DNA of 64,000 bases from Nitrosovibrio sp. Nv6 (GTDB taxonomy: Bacteria > Pseudomonadota > Gammaproteobacteria > Burkholderiales > Nitrosomonadaceae), in NCBI RefSeq assembly GCF_900110495.1, contig NZ_FODX01000001.1:620001-684000 (forward strand). The letters are read 5' to 3'. Shown piece after piece: positions 18,938 through 26,907 of this stretch. The stretch's first letter is position 1, and the number at the start of each line of letters is the position of its first letter. Under the pieces are notes generated by a model, which was not told the DNA's origin, searched no databases, and saw only the letters and a list, made by a program, of their open reading frames with translations. The translations under genes and the position numbers were made by a program.

Positions 18938-19358
18938 TACGCTTTGGGGTAATCTTCAGCCGCTCGTCGGACTGACCTCAGTCCTCACCCGAATCCTCGC
19001 GGAGCCTGATCGGGTTTCGCCCGGCACCATATCTTATTGTTGGGCAGAACCCAACGCCTCAGCCGACTACGTCCACGACTATGGCTATGGCTCAGGCTCT
19101 GACTGACGGAAACGGGGTATCGGTATGCAACAACTATCCCTCGGCAACAGGAGGCCACCTTTCAGCGAAAAAACTTCTTGAAGGGATTCTGAGCGAGCGC
19201 CGGAAGCTCTTGCGCATCAGGTCTATCTTTCCCACGAGCCGAATTCCTGCTTGTCACTTTACCTGAACCCGGAAAGCCGCTGAGCGCCGTCCCGGTTCTG
19301 GCACGTTTACTAACAAGCCTCGATCAGGCGCCCGCAAGGTTGATAAATATCAGCAAAA
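18938..19358. other. Intergenic region without a convincing gene
   Basis: A 61-codon plus-strand frame at 19081-19266 exists, but it lacks a ribosome-binding site and domain character. I see nothing else to support until the promoter box at 19359. Confidence 0.5.
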
Positions 19359-19408
19359 GACACTTTAAACATAAATAAGTTGACAAAGGGTCGATCTTCA
19401 CATATTCT
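19359..19408 (+). promoter_or_regulatory. Promoter and upstream box of paralogue unit A
   Basis: TTGACA at 19380-19385 and TATTCT at 19403-19408 are spaced by 17 bases. Directly upstream, 19359-19379 contains AGACACTTTAAACATAAA. Almost the same box sits ahead of the lipoprotein paralogue at 24103, and a degenerate form precedes the one at 21189. Confidence 0.65.
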
Positions 19409-19483
19409 TCACATTAAGGTCGTTGGAAATAATTATGCGGAAACTTCGCGATTTTTCCATCTACCGAATGCTAGAGAGGTGTG

Positions 19484-19915
19484 ATGATGAATACTAAAAA
19501 TATTGTTGCAACTTTATCCCTGCTTGGTTTGTTTATTGCGTTGGGTCCATCGGCAGCGGTTGCCGAGGATTTTGGTATTAATGCAGCAGCTCATAGTGCC
19601 GCCACACGAAGCGATCACGAGGCTGTGGCAAAATACTACGAAGACCTGGCCACCCAGACTCAGGAAAAAGTTCGGGAACAAAGGCAGCTGCTTGAGCATT
19701 ACGAGGACAAAAGTTATCTCTATGGCAGACAGGCCCAGGATTTGCAAGCTCATACGGATGCATTGATACGCAAGTACGAGAAAGAAGCAAGCGCTAACTT
19801 TAAAGAAGCCGCCTGGCACCGTCAGTTAGCCTCAAAACTCGAAGAGAACAGCTATCCCGCCGCCAGGCTAAGCGCCATTGGCGCGCCTCATCAGAATACG
19901 GTTTCCGAGGAATAA
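19484..19915 (+). CDS. Small exported coiled-coil protein, paralogue A
   Basis: The frame offers GTG-ATG-ATG in tandem (19481, 19484, 19487); 19484 is chosen because GAGAGG lies just upstream. The ~143-residue product has a signal peptide (LSLLGLFIALGPSAAVA) ending near AED. The mature part is a charged helix. It begins SDHEAVAKYYEDLA, continues to the strongly conserved LLEHYEDKSYLYGRQAQD, and ends with an HRQLASKL segment. The same motifs recur in the genes at 21189 and 24294, defining a local family I cannot name. The helical, cysteine-free sequence suggests a periplasmic protein. It has its own promoter and terminator. Confidence 0.8.
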   Translation: MMNTKNIVATLSLLGLFIALGPSAAVAEDFGINAAAHSAATRSDHEAVAKYYEDLATQTQEKVREQRQLLEHYEDKSYLYGRQAQDLQAHTDALIRKYEKEASANFKEAAWHRQLASKLEENSYPAARLSAIGAPHQNTVSEE

Positions 19916-19922
19916 AATCTGT

Positions 19923-19950
19923 GGCAATGTACAGATGTCCGTACATTGCC
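19923..19950 (+). terminator. Hairpin after paralogue A
   Basis: GGCAATGTAC (19923-19932) pairs perfectly with GTACATTGCC (19941-19950), followed by a T-rich stretch. A hairpin with the same GGCAATGTA arm follows unit B at 20864. The remaining ~600 bases up to the unit B promoter show no credible gene. Confidence 0.6.
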
Positions 19951-20576
19951 CTTATTGTTTAAGTACCTGTAGCAATTCTCTCCATCGTCGGTCCTGTCCC
20001 TGATCAAGGCGTTTACCCCACAAGAGCTAAACCGGTCGGTTAGCGCTGTGTTTTCAGTTCATCTTCCCAAATCACTCAAGCCGTTCACGATGTAAACCCT
20101 GCTGTTATCGTTTCCGCTTTACGTGCGGGCAAACCGGTAAATTTCACTGATTTTCTGCCCCCCCCCGTTCCCTCTCAAGATAAATTCTCCCTCCCAGCGG
20201 AAACCTGCTCGAAGACAGATTTAATTTTCTCGCGCTCTGCTGGCACCGCAATTGTGAAGAAAATGAACCGCAATATGATCGATGATCGGCGCGACATCAA
20301 CCTGACCGGATAAATCGCGATGCTATCGTTGCCGTGGTTTCAGGAATAGGGCAAAAAGCGTAACGCGAGCCCGTGACAGCGTTTGCGCGCACACAAACCG
20401 TTGATTCAAGACGCCATAAGTATTCCCATATTCATTTGCGCATAACCAGATTCTTCATTCTCATTCGTCCAAATGAAATGCGTCAGAGGAATGTTGAAGT
20501 CCGCACGCCATCAAATTTGGGAAGATCATCTGTACTTGAAACGGTCATTTCAATGATTATTGTCAATATAATAATG

Positions 20577-20606
20577 TTGACAAAGACCCGATTTTTCACA
20601 TATGCT
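20577..20606 (+). promoter_or_regulatory. Promoter of paralogue unit B
   Basis: TTGACA at 20577-20582 is followed after 18 bases by TATGCT (20601-20606). The following bases, with repeated TTCACA, resemble the unit A leader. The upstream AT-rich stretch only loosely resembles the box of units A and D. Confidence 0.5.
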
Positions 20607-20693
20607 TCACACCGTACTCACAAATTCTTCACAATTGAAGATTGGAATAAAAGCGTAGCTCCGTAAGTCCCATCAACTAAACGATATAGAGGT

Positions 20694-20828
20694 ATGATGA
20701 TGAAAACCGGAAAATTCGTTGCTATTTTTTATCTCATCGGCTTGTTGGCTGCAATGATCTCGTCTGCATCCGCGGCAGACATTGAGGTAGCAACTCAAAT
20801 GCAACAATTCGAAGTCAGCGAGAAATAA
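20694..20828 (+). CDS. Leader-only remnant of the small exported family, unit B (44 residues)
   Basis: The frame starts with three ATGs (20694, 20697, 20700) behind GAGGT. It encodes a complete signal peptide (KFVAIFYLIGLLAAMISSASAA) and then only ~17 residues, ending QQFEVSEK. The start resembles paralogues A, C and D, and the ending resembles the NTVSEE end of paralogue A. The whole conserved helix with LLEHYE is missing. This looks like an in-frame internal deletion of a family member that kept its promoter and terminator. A short secreted peptide could still be made; function is unknown. Confidence 0.6.
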   Translation: MMMKTGKFVAIFYLIGLLAAMISSASAADIEVATQMQQFEVSEK

Positions 20829-20863
20829 TAGCCAGATATTGCTTTCCCCGCAATAACGGCAAA

Positions 20864-20891
20864 GGCAATGTATAGGCTTCTATACATTGCC
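20864..20891 (+). terminator. Hairpin after unit B
   Basis: GGCAATGTATAG (20864-20875) pairs perfectly with CTATACATTGCC (20880-20891) around a four-base loop. Only a weak T-rich tail follows. It is closely similar to the hairpin at 19923. Confidence 0.6.
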
Positions 20892-21053
20892 ACCTTTCCA
20901 TCTCTTCCGAAGCGATTCCCTGTCATTTTTGTTCACAGCGCTGCGTGAGCCAAGCTGGTCAACAGGTTTCTTCCCGATCAAGCTCGCGACCCATGCTCAA
21001 GCGCGGCTATGGGAGATCGCCATCCTCCTTTCTCCCCCAGGATAAGCACAACA

Positions 21054-21102
21054 TCACTTTAGACATATTAATATTGACGAAGTCTTGCTCATCTGATATC
21101 TT
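21054..21102 (+). promoter_or_regulatory. Promoter and degenerate box of paralogue unit C
   Basis: TTGACG at 21074-21079 and TATCTT at 21097-21102 are spaced by 17 bases. The preceding CACTTTAGACATATTAA aligns with the CACTTTAAACATAAA box of units A and D, with a few substitutions. Confidence 0.5.
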
Positions 21103-21188
21103 TAATCATGGACATACTTTAGCGAAAACTCTGCGAAGCTCTAATGCTCCACATCGCTGAAACTGAAAATCGAACGCTACGGCGCAGC

Positions 21189-21683
21189 ATGATGAAAACG
21201 GGAGGGATTTTTACTGTTCTACCGATACTCATCTTGTTGGCGATGCTAAGCCCCCCAGCTCTCGCTGCCGGGAATTCGGCTACCCAAAAAACCGGGGACA
21301 ATGTTGCTGGCAGTGGCAACCATGAGGCTCTGGAAAAATACTATGAGGAAGAGGCCAGAAAAAGGCACGAGGTCGTCGCCAAGTACTACGAAGACGAGGC
21401 CGCCAAGATGCAAGCAAAGGCAACTGAATTAAAGCTGTTGCTTGAGCACTATGAAGAAAAAAGCTATCTCTACGGTAAAAAAGCTCAGGATCTCCAAGCG
21501 CATACCGAGGCGTTAGTACGAAAGTATGAAAAAGCCGCCAGGCAGGACGTAGCAGAAGCTGCCTCTCACCGGCAAATTGCCTCGAAACTCAAGGACAAAA
21601 ATTACGCTGCCTCAAGGGCAGAGAGGGCGGAAAGGGTCAGTGCTTTTGATGGATTTCGGCAAAATAGCGCTTCGCCCAAATAG
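21189..21683 (+). CDS. Small exported coiled-coil protein, paralogue C, with internal duplication
   Basis: The ATG at 21189 is chosen by alignment with its paralogues (MMKTG); the frame is open 15 codons further up. The 164-residue product has a signal peptide (TVLPILILLAMLSPPALA) ending near AAG. The mature helix carries the family core LLEHYEEKSYLYGKKAQDL and HRQIASKLKDKNY. It is longer than the others because the HEALEKYYEEEA segment appears twice in tandem, the second time as HEVVAKYYEDEA. Lysine- and glutamate-rich composition suggests an extended helix in the periplasm. Function is unknown. Confidence 0.8.
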   Translation: MMKTGGIFTVLPILILLAMLSPPALAAGNSATQKTGDNVAGSGNHEALEKYYEEEARKRHEVVAKYYEDEAAKMQAKATELKLLLEHYEEKSYLYGKKAQDLQAHTEALVRKYEKAARQDVAEAASHRQIASKLKDKNYAASRAERAERVSAFDGFRQNSASPK

Positions 21684-22079
21684 TAGCTGACCATGATGTT
21701 CGACGCGGTAAAGCGCAGGAAGCAGCAGTGCGTCAGCTTATCTGCCGCGCATCCGGCGCCGTCCAAACGTTTGATTGCCGCAAACCGAGCTGCACGAATC
21801 AACTTGCCCGAATCAATGTACACCGGCCGCTACAGACCGGCCTGCCCGTTCAATTCCGATTAATCGAAGCCTGATGGATAACCTCGCGGCTCAAGGTTCC
21901 GGACTCGGTCGCGTTCATCCAACACATACACTTTCTCGCGCAAATTGAATTCCAACCCGTGCTATTCTGAATATAGCCAATGCAGGAGTCGAGTCTGAAA
22001 GCGGAACGACAGACCGTATCCATAACTAGAACCTCGGCGATAATTCTACTGCCCTGATTGCCGCATTTAAGGAGAGCAC
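21684..22079. other. Intergenic region downstream of paralogue C
   Basis: A GC-rich imperfect hairpin near 21820-21845 (CCGGCCGCTACAGACCGGCC) may end the paralogue C transcript. No gene is credible in the remaining ~230 bases before doxX. Confidence 0.4.
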
Positions 22080-22484
22080 ATGCGCCGCCTATTCCGCAAT
22101 GATGACTTAGGCAAATTAATCCTTCGCGTTACAGTGGGAATACTGATACTGTTTCATGGCGTACACAAGATACTCAATCCTGGTTCTCTCGACTTTATCA
22201 GCAAACAACTCACAAGCACTGGCCTACCCCAAGGTCTCGCTTATGGAGTTTATGCTGGCGAAGTCATTGCGCCCTTGATGATTATTCTAGGGGTTTTTTC
22301 CCGCCTCGGCGGTTTGCTGATTTTCGGTAACATGGTCTTCGCACTTGTGCTGGCACACCGCAGCCAGTTATTCACGTTAACGTCCACGGGCGGCTGGGCA
22401 CTTGAGTTGCAGGGTTTTTATTTATTTTCCGGCCTCGCGGTATTCTTTCTCGGCAGTGGCCGGATGGCAATTCGTCCTGACTAG
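22080..22484 (+). CDS. DoxX family membrane protein
   Basis: The 134-residue protein has four predicted membrane segments: LILRVTVGILILFHGVHK, then VIAPLMIILGVFSRLGG, LLIFGNMVFALVLAH and FYLFSGLAVFFLGSG. The GVHKILNP and AGEVIAPL motifs are those of the DoxX/TQO small-subunit-like family. These are inner-membrane proteins linked to redox and oxidative-stress functions, mostly without defined activity. The ATG follows GGAGAGCAC. pgl starts 107 bases downstream in the same direction, but the gap may hold its own promoter. Confidence 0.85.
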   Translation: MRRLFRNDDLGKLILRVTVGILILFHGVHKILNPGSLDFISKQLTSTGLPQGLAYGVYAGEVIAPLMIILGVFSRLGGLLIFGNMVFALVLAHRSQLFTLTSTGGWALELQGFYLFSGLAVFFLGSGRMAIRPD

Positions 22485-22591
22485 CGTTTCATTGCTTTAA
22501 CAGCTGGGCTGAAACGGGTTAAAATTAGCGTAAAATCGGGATTGTCCCGCCATTGTTTTAAAGAAAAACCAAGAACAGGTAATCTGCAACC

Positions 22592-23296
22592 ATGAATCCC
22601 ACCAACCCGGAACAATGCCGCTGGCATGAATTTACCGACTTACCAGCCCTGCAGGAAGCGGCACTAAACGCCATCCTCGATAGTGCCGCGAAGGCGATAC
22701 AGGACCACGGACGTTTTACCCTGGTCCTTTGCGGGGGTGAGTCCCCACGAGGGCTTTACGAGCGGTTGCGATCCGTGCCTGCCGACTGGTCTGCGTGGCA
22801 TATCTATTTTGGTGACGAGCGCTGCATGCCGCCGACTGAATCCGAGTGGAACGCCAGAATGGCTGGGGAAGCATGGCTCGATCACGTGCCGATTCCGCCC
22901 AGTCAAGTACACGCAATACCTGGTGGAATACGCGCGGATAAAGCGGCTGAGGAATACGCGCAAACCCTGCGTGGGGTGGGTGTATTCGATCTGACTTTGC
23001 TAGGACTTGGGGAGGATGGCCATACGGCGAGCCTGTTCCCCGGCAACGAATGGGGAGTGGCGCCCGATTCGCCCGACACGCTGGCGGTTTTCAATTCGCC
23101 CAAGCGGCCACCCCAGCGGGTGTCGCTCAGTGTTGCGCGGCTTAACCGCTCGCGGCAGATCCTTTTTCTGGTCAGTGGAGAATCAAAGCATAAAGCAGTG
23201 GCAAGATGGCGCGCTGGCGAGAAAATCCCCGCGCAGGCAATTGTGGGTGAAGGGGGTGTCGACGTGCTGGTGGAATCCGCGTTATTGGCGCACTGA
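22592..23296 (+). CDS. pgl: 6-phosphogluconolactonase
   Basis: This enzyme hydrolyses 6-phosphogluconolactone to 6-phosphogluconate, the substrate of Gnd, in the oxidative pentose phosphate pathway. At 234 residues it is of normal length. Family motifs are LVLCGGESPRGLYERL, then WHIYFGDERCMPPTESEWN (with the GDER catalytic-site sequence) and LGLGEDGHTASLFPG. tal and gnd lie 4-6 kb upstream on the same strand, so the pathway genes are clustered but separated by the small exported family and doxX. No zwf is in the window. Confidence 0.93.
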   Translation: MNPTNPEQCRWHEFTDLPALQEAALNAILDSAAKAIQDHGRFTLVLCGGESPRGLYERLRSVPADWSAWHIYFGDERCMPPTESEWNARMAGEAWLDHVPIPPSQVHAIPGGIRADKAAEEYAQTLRGVGVFDLTLLGLGEDGHTASLFPGNEWGVAPDSPDTLAVFNSPKRPPQRVSLSVARLNRSRQILFLVSGESKHKAVARWRAGEKIPAQAIVGEGGVDVLVESALLAH

Positions 23297-23361
23297 AGGG
23301 CTGAGAGATTAGACGCAGTCAAATGCGAGGAAATCAGGAAACAGGGCAAATCGCAGGCAAA

Positions 23362-23388
23362 AAAAAGGAGTAGAAACTACTCCTTTTT
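23362..23388. terminator. Bidirectional terminator between pgl and the regulator
   Basis: AAAAAGGAGTAG (23362-23373) pairs perfectly with CTACTCCTTTTT (23377-23388) around a three-base loop. A and T tracts on the two sides suit both convergent genes. The regulator's TAG stop codon lies inside the stem. Confidence 0.85.
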
Positions 23389-24018
23389 CGGCAAGAATCT
23401 GAATCGACAGAGATCTCCTCCGCGGGCCATGCATTCGTGATGTTCGACCTTGCTATCGGTAAAGGTTTCCATAAGCCCCCTGTCCAAATGGCAGATTTCA
23501 AGATCTTTAACCGCCATCTGATGAAATACGCAGTTATCGGCTTCAATTACGGACTCGCCGCCCGGTAATGTCGCGTTTTTTGCATTGTAACCGAGCTGAT
23601 CCATGACTTCGGCAAGCTTCTCGATCTTTTCCTGCTGCGTATTCAGCCCCGGATATTGGCCGCGTATCTGCTGCGCTATGCCTGCACCGATCTCGGCCAA
23701 GCGCTTGCCCATATTTTCAGCACCTTCTTCACGCTGAACCGACGCTACCACCAACTGTGCAAGCCACGAGTATTGTCGTGGAAAACTTTCCTGACCACGT
23801 TCGGTAAGAATATAAAGCTGCTGCGGACGGCCTCCCCCCGATGGGCGCGTAGCACCGGCGGTTACCAGCCCGGCGCCCTCAAGAGATGAAAGATGCTGTC
23901 GCACTGCGTTTCGCGTAATTTCAAGCCCTTTCGAAAGTTCATCCACACTCATGCCCGGCTTGGTTCCGCGCAGCAATTTAAGTAATTGCTTCTGACGTTC
24001 ACCTATTGTATTAAGCAT
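23377..24018 (-). CDS. HTH transcriptional regulator, ArsR/SufR-like with C-terminal cysteines
   Basis: The start MLNTIGERQKQ at 24018 is preferred, with GGAG nine bases upstream; METYQ at 24033 is the alternative. The N-terminal ~80 residues form a winged helix: LLKLLRGTKPGMSVDELSK, then ITRNAVRQHLSSLEGAGLV and the wing RPSGGGRPQQLY. The C-terminal half holds four cysteines spaced as NC...IC...EC(6)C, in a pattern like SufR-type regulators where cysteines bind an iron-sulphur cluster. That ligand is inferred, not shown. The gene is divergent from the lipoprotein paralogue at 24294, and the conserved box at 24103 lies between them, so it may control that family. Confidence 0.75.
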   Translation of the reverse strand: MLNTIGERQKQLLKLLRGTKPGMSVDELSKGLEITRNAVRQHLSSLEGAGLVTAGATRPSGGGRPQQLYILTERGQESFPRQYSWLAQLVVASVQREEGAENMGKRLAEIGAGIAQQIRGQYPGLNTQQEKIEKLAEVMDQLGYNAKNATLPGGESVIEADNCVFHQMAVKDLEICHLDRGLMETFTDSKVEHHECMARGGDLCRFRFLPKKE

Positions 24019-24102
24019 TTGATATGTCTCCATTCCTCCCGCTGCATTGGAAATCGCAAGCAATCCAATTATAGAACACTTATCGCTTGCCACCTCATGT
24101 TA

Positions 24103-24153
24103 AGACACTTTAAACATAAAATAGTTGACAAATTATCGCTTGGTCCTTATAAT
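24103..24153 (+). promoter_or_regulatory. Promoter and upstream box of paralogue unit D
   Basis: TTGACA (24125-24130), 17 bases, then TATAAT (24148-24153) is a perfect sigma-70 consensus. The box AGACACTTTAAACATAAA (24103-24120) sits directly upstream and repeats the one at 19359 almost exactly. The transcript would have a leader of about 135 bases before the ATG at 24294. Confidence 0.8.
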
Positions 24154-24293
24154 TTTTCATAATTGCGCGATGTTTCGGTTTTACCTGCTTTACCCTTGAT
24201 TTTACCTCGTTTCAACTATCCCTCTGTTTTTATTATATTTTCCGGTATTTTTCGCTATATAAAGTCCTCTTTGATTTTAAAGGAAAGTGCGGC

Positions 24294-24722
24294 ATGAAAA
24301 CAAGGAAATTTTTCGCGGCTTTATCTCTCAGTTTATTGGCTGCATGCGCTCAGGTGAGCCCGCACGAGGCTGTCCATAACACAAATGTGCGCAAGGCTGC
24401 GCAGAACGCCAGAACGCGCAGTGATCATGATGCCTTGACCAAATATTTTGAAGATGCCGCAAGAGAAATGCAGACAAAAGCTGAGGAGCAAAAGCACTTG
24501 CTTGAGCATTATGAGGAAAAAGGCTATCTCTACGGCCGGCAGGCTCAGGATTTGAAGTCGCATACTGCGGCGTTGCTTCGTAAATATGAAGCGAATGCGG
24601 AAGAAAATATAAAAGAAGCCGCCATTCACAGGCAAATGGCGCAGGAACAGGCAAAGCGTGACTTCGCCGCTCATCAGGGGCATATCGTGGACGCCGCCAA
24701 ACAACGCTCAACCCCCAACTGA
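24294..24722 (+). CDS. Small lipoprotein of the exported coiled-coil family, paralogue D
   Basis: The 142-residue product starts MKTRKFFAALSLSLLAAC, a lipoprotein signal with the lipobox LAAC at residues 15-18, so unlike paralogues A and C it should be anchored in a membrane. The mature part carries the family pattern SDHDALTKYFEDAAREMQ, then LLEHYEEKGYLYGRQAQD and HRQMAQEQ. No enzymatic motif is visible. The ATG follows GGAAAG at a suitable distance. The promoter is a perfect consensus and a divergent HTH regulator lies upstream. Function is unknown; the coiled helix suggests a structural or stress-related envelope role. Confidence 0.8.
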   Translation: MKTRKFFAALSLSLLAACAQVSPHEAVHNTNVRKAAQNARTRSDHDALTKYFEDAAREMQTKAEEQKHLLEHYEEKGYLYGRQAQDLKSHTAALLRKYEANAEENIKEAAIHRQMAQEQAKRDFAAHQGHIVDAAKQRSTPN

Positions 24723-24748
24723 GCTGTCACCAACACAACTGGCAAACA

Positions 24749-24788
24749 GGTCGAGTGAGCCACAACTTGGCGGGAAGATCACTCGACC
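24749..24788. terminator. Inverted repeat between convergent genes
   Basis: GGTCGAGTGA (24749-24758) pairs perfectly with TCACTCGACC (24779-24788). There is no T tract, so termination is inferred from its place between two convergent stop codons. Confidence 0.4.
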
Positions 24789-25571
24789 TCAATCCCTCCA
24801 AGCCGGAAATTCTGGTAAGCTCAGAAAGAAATCCATATCATGACTGGGCCATAGCTGGGCATTTTCGTCGCGCGCCAGTGCCTTAAGCTTACGGATACTC
24901 GTCAGCGCGAGTGCATCGTTATCCTGCCAGCAGCATCCGGGAGCAATTTCCTCGACCAGATTCTCTCTCAGATCAGCCGCATCCCCGCACAAGATGACTG
25001 GCCGACCTCTTTGCAGTTCGATGAATAGCGACATGTGCCCGGCGGTATGCCCAGGACTGGCGATAGCATGCACTCCCGGCGCCACCAGATATTCACCTGT
25101 TTTTTTCCGCCACTGATCCGCATTCACCAATTCATCGGCAAATACGCTCCCATCTGATCCAGTCTGCGCCGCCGTCAACTCATCGGCCTGGATATGTACT
25201 TCGCAACCCTCCAGGTCGCAGACGCCGCCTACATGGTCGAAATGCAGATGACTGATAAACACGATATCTATATCGGATGGACTGAGTCCCAGTTGCGTCA
25301 GATAGTGCGGGATTCGTTGCCCTTCCTGCATACTGGGCGGTTCAACCTGAGGGCGCATGGAATCGAAATAGCTGGCGCGCAAAGCCGGATCAGCCAGCTT
25401 GCGGTAGTCGCAGCCCACATCATAGAGAATGCGGCCATTTGACGTTTCGATCAGATAGGCAAGGATTGGAGCATCGATTAACTTGCCATGACCACGATTG
25501 CGTGTTGAAAGTGTCTTTTCATAGCGAAGCGTGCCTGGGAGCAGCGGCCAAATCCTCAGCCCGCGGGACAT
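24789..25571 (-). CDS. Metallo-beta-lactamase fold hydrolase, N-acyl homoserine lactonase-like
   Basis: The 260-residue protein has the metal motif HLHFDH at residues 108-113, further ligands in PGHTAGHMSLF and LCGDAADLREN, and a final SHDMDFF. The overall pattern (GKLIDAPILAYLIETSNGRILYDVGCDY at the N-terminus, split here by strands) matches the AiiA/AttM lactonase family. These enzymes open the lactone ring of acyl-homoserine lactone quorum signals and so quench signalling. Other members act on different lactones or esters, so the substrate is an inference. It is convergent with the lipoprotein gene. No luxI/luxR pair is in this window. Confidence 0.75.
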   Translation of the reverse strand: MSRGLRIWPLLPGTLRYEKTLSTRNRGHGKLIDAPILAYLIETSNGRILYDVGCDYRKLADPALRASYFDSMRPQVEPPSMQEGQRIPHYLTQLGLSPSDIDIVFISHLHFDHVGGVCDLEGCEVHIQADELTAAQTGSDGSVFADELVNADQWRKKTGEYLVAPGVHAIASPGHTAGHMSLFIELQRGRPVILCGDAADLRENLVEEIAPGCCWQDNDALALTSIRKLKALARDENAQLWPSHDMDFFLSLPEFPAWRD

Positions 25572-25655
25572 ATTAATTTCCCCTGCTGTAACTGCTGTAA
25601 TGAACCCCTATCGATGCACGAGTTGATCAAGGAAAAATCCCGCCATCGAGTCATT

Positions 25656-25904
25656 TTAATGGTGGTCGGACTGAGAGGCAGAATCTTCCATGAGGCTTGA
25701 GTTGTGCGTCATGCCGGATATCAGGTGAGCGGAAAAATTCATTGCAAAAGGCACAAGCAGAATTACGGCCAGAACTACCAGCAGGGCCGTGTTAGCGCTG
25801 ATTCCAATTTCGCCACGTGCGATTTTTCTCAAAATCCATACAGCCAGCCAAAGGATTCCGATCAGGACTACAGAGATAATGATTACGAAACTGCTATCGG
25901 CCAT
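25656..25904 (-). CDS. Small two-helix membrane protein of unknown function
   Basis: The 82-residue product has two hydrophobic segments (FVIIISVVLIGILWLAVWIL and ALLVVLAVILLVPFAMNF). A short positive loop (RKIARGE) joins them and the tail is His/Ser/Asp-rich (SASQSDHH). The positive-inside rule puts both ends outside the cytoplasm. The layout resembles small respiratory-complex assembly or CcmD/CcoS-like proteins, but I do not recognise a family. Confidence 0.55.
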   Translation of the reverse strand: MADSSFVIIISVVLIGILWLAVWILRKIARGEIGISANTALLVVLAVILLVPFAMNFSAHLISGMTHNSSLMEDSASQSDHH

Positions 25905-26224
25905 GGTTCACCCAATTGGATCGGTAATAATGGTACCCCATCCACGTTGATTCCAGAATATCTGGCGGTTAAGTTTGCTGAGGGCGGGCTTGAACATGAA
26001 TCAAGCCTAATAGAAGATATGAGGGAGAATTATGTTTGAATTGTCATGCTATCCTATTTATTATAAAGCCGATCTATTCAATCGAAGAATTATCAGCATT
26101 ACTAAAAGCAACTCGCCATTCATTCAATCCACCTGTCACCCTATCAATACCAGGATTTTGCAAACGTCCGATTGAGGGCCAGGATCATCCTCATCCTTTA
26201 TCGATTTCGACTTGGAGAAACGTT

Positions 26225-26722
26225 ATGGAAAGCACTCAAAAGATTACGCCATGTTTGTGGTTCGATGATCAGGCCGAAGAGGCGGCTGAATTTTATACCG
26301 GTATTTTTCGAAATTCAAAAATCCTGAACATTTCCCGCTACGGAGAAGCAGGACATGAGATACATGGGAAACCAGCAGGAACAGTAATGACGGTGACATT
26401 TAAGCTCGAGGGGCAGGCATTTACCGCGCTTAATGGCGGTCCATCGTTCAAATTCAATGAGGCGATCTCGTTTCAAGTCGATTGCGAGACGCAGGAAGAA
26501 GTGGACTATTACTGGGAGAAGCTGTCTGAGGGCGGAGATGAAAAAGCGCAGCAGTGCGGTTGGCTCAAGGACAAATACGGCGTTTCCTGGCAAATTGTTC
26601 CCGGCGTTTTACTCAAGATGTTAAACGACCCTAATTCGGAAAAGTCGCAAAGGACCATGGAAGCAATGCTGCGCATGAAGAAGATCGATATTGCTGAACT
26701 GAAGCGCGCCTCTGGCGGATAA
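26225..26722 (+). CDS. VOC-family protein (PhnB / 3-demethylubiquinone methyltransferase-like)
   Basis: The start MESTQKITPCLWFDDQAEEA at 26225 is placed by family alignment; the open frame begins 63 codons upstream without protein character. The 165 residues have a VOC fold: AAEFYTGIF, then GTVMTVTFKLEGQAFTALNGG, then ISFQVDCETQEEVDYYWEKL, and KYGVSWQIVP near the end. Proteins of this type are widespread and mostly without defined substrate; some members are fosfomycin-resistance or glyoxalase relatives. There is no sign of an operon partner. Confidence 0.85.
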   Translation: MESTQKITPCLWFDDQAEEAAEFYTGIFRNSKILNISRYGEAGHEIHGKPAGTVMTVTFKLEGQAFTALNGGPSFKFNEAISFQVDCETQEEVDYYWEKLSEGGDEKAQQCGWLKDKYGVSWQIVPGVLLKMLNDPNSEKSQRTMEAMLRMKKIDIAELKRASGG

Positions 26723-26815
26723 CTTTGGCTGCCCGAGTATGGCATTCGCCGGATTGCAGCTCTCCCAATAACTTGCCATCGCTCTTCCCTATCAAGCCAG
26801 ATTGAACTGGAAAAG

Positions 26816-26840
26816 AAAAACCCGCCTTTCAGCGGGTTTT
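26816..26840. terminator. Bidirectional terminator
   Basis: AACCCGC and GCGGGTT pair around TTTCA, with A and T tracts on either side. It lies between the convergent VOC and cupredoxin genes. Confidence 0.85.
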
Positions 26841-26907
26841 AACAGGGCATGAAGCTTCCTGTTTCCATGCGATCCTGCTACGTCTTCCTGGTTTCCGTAA
26901 GATCCCT

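Noticed and set aside
19081..20666. Plus-strand frames at 19081-19266 and 20373-20666 as genes
   Set aside because: They have no ribosome-binding site or domain character, and they overlap promoter and leader sequences of the exported family.
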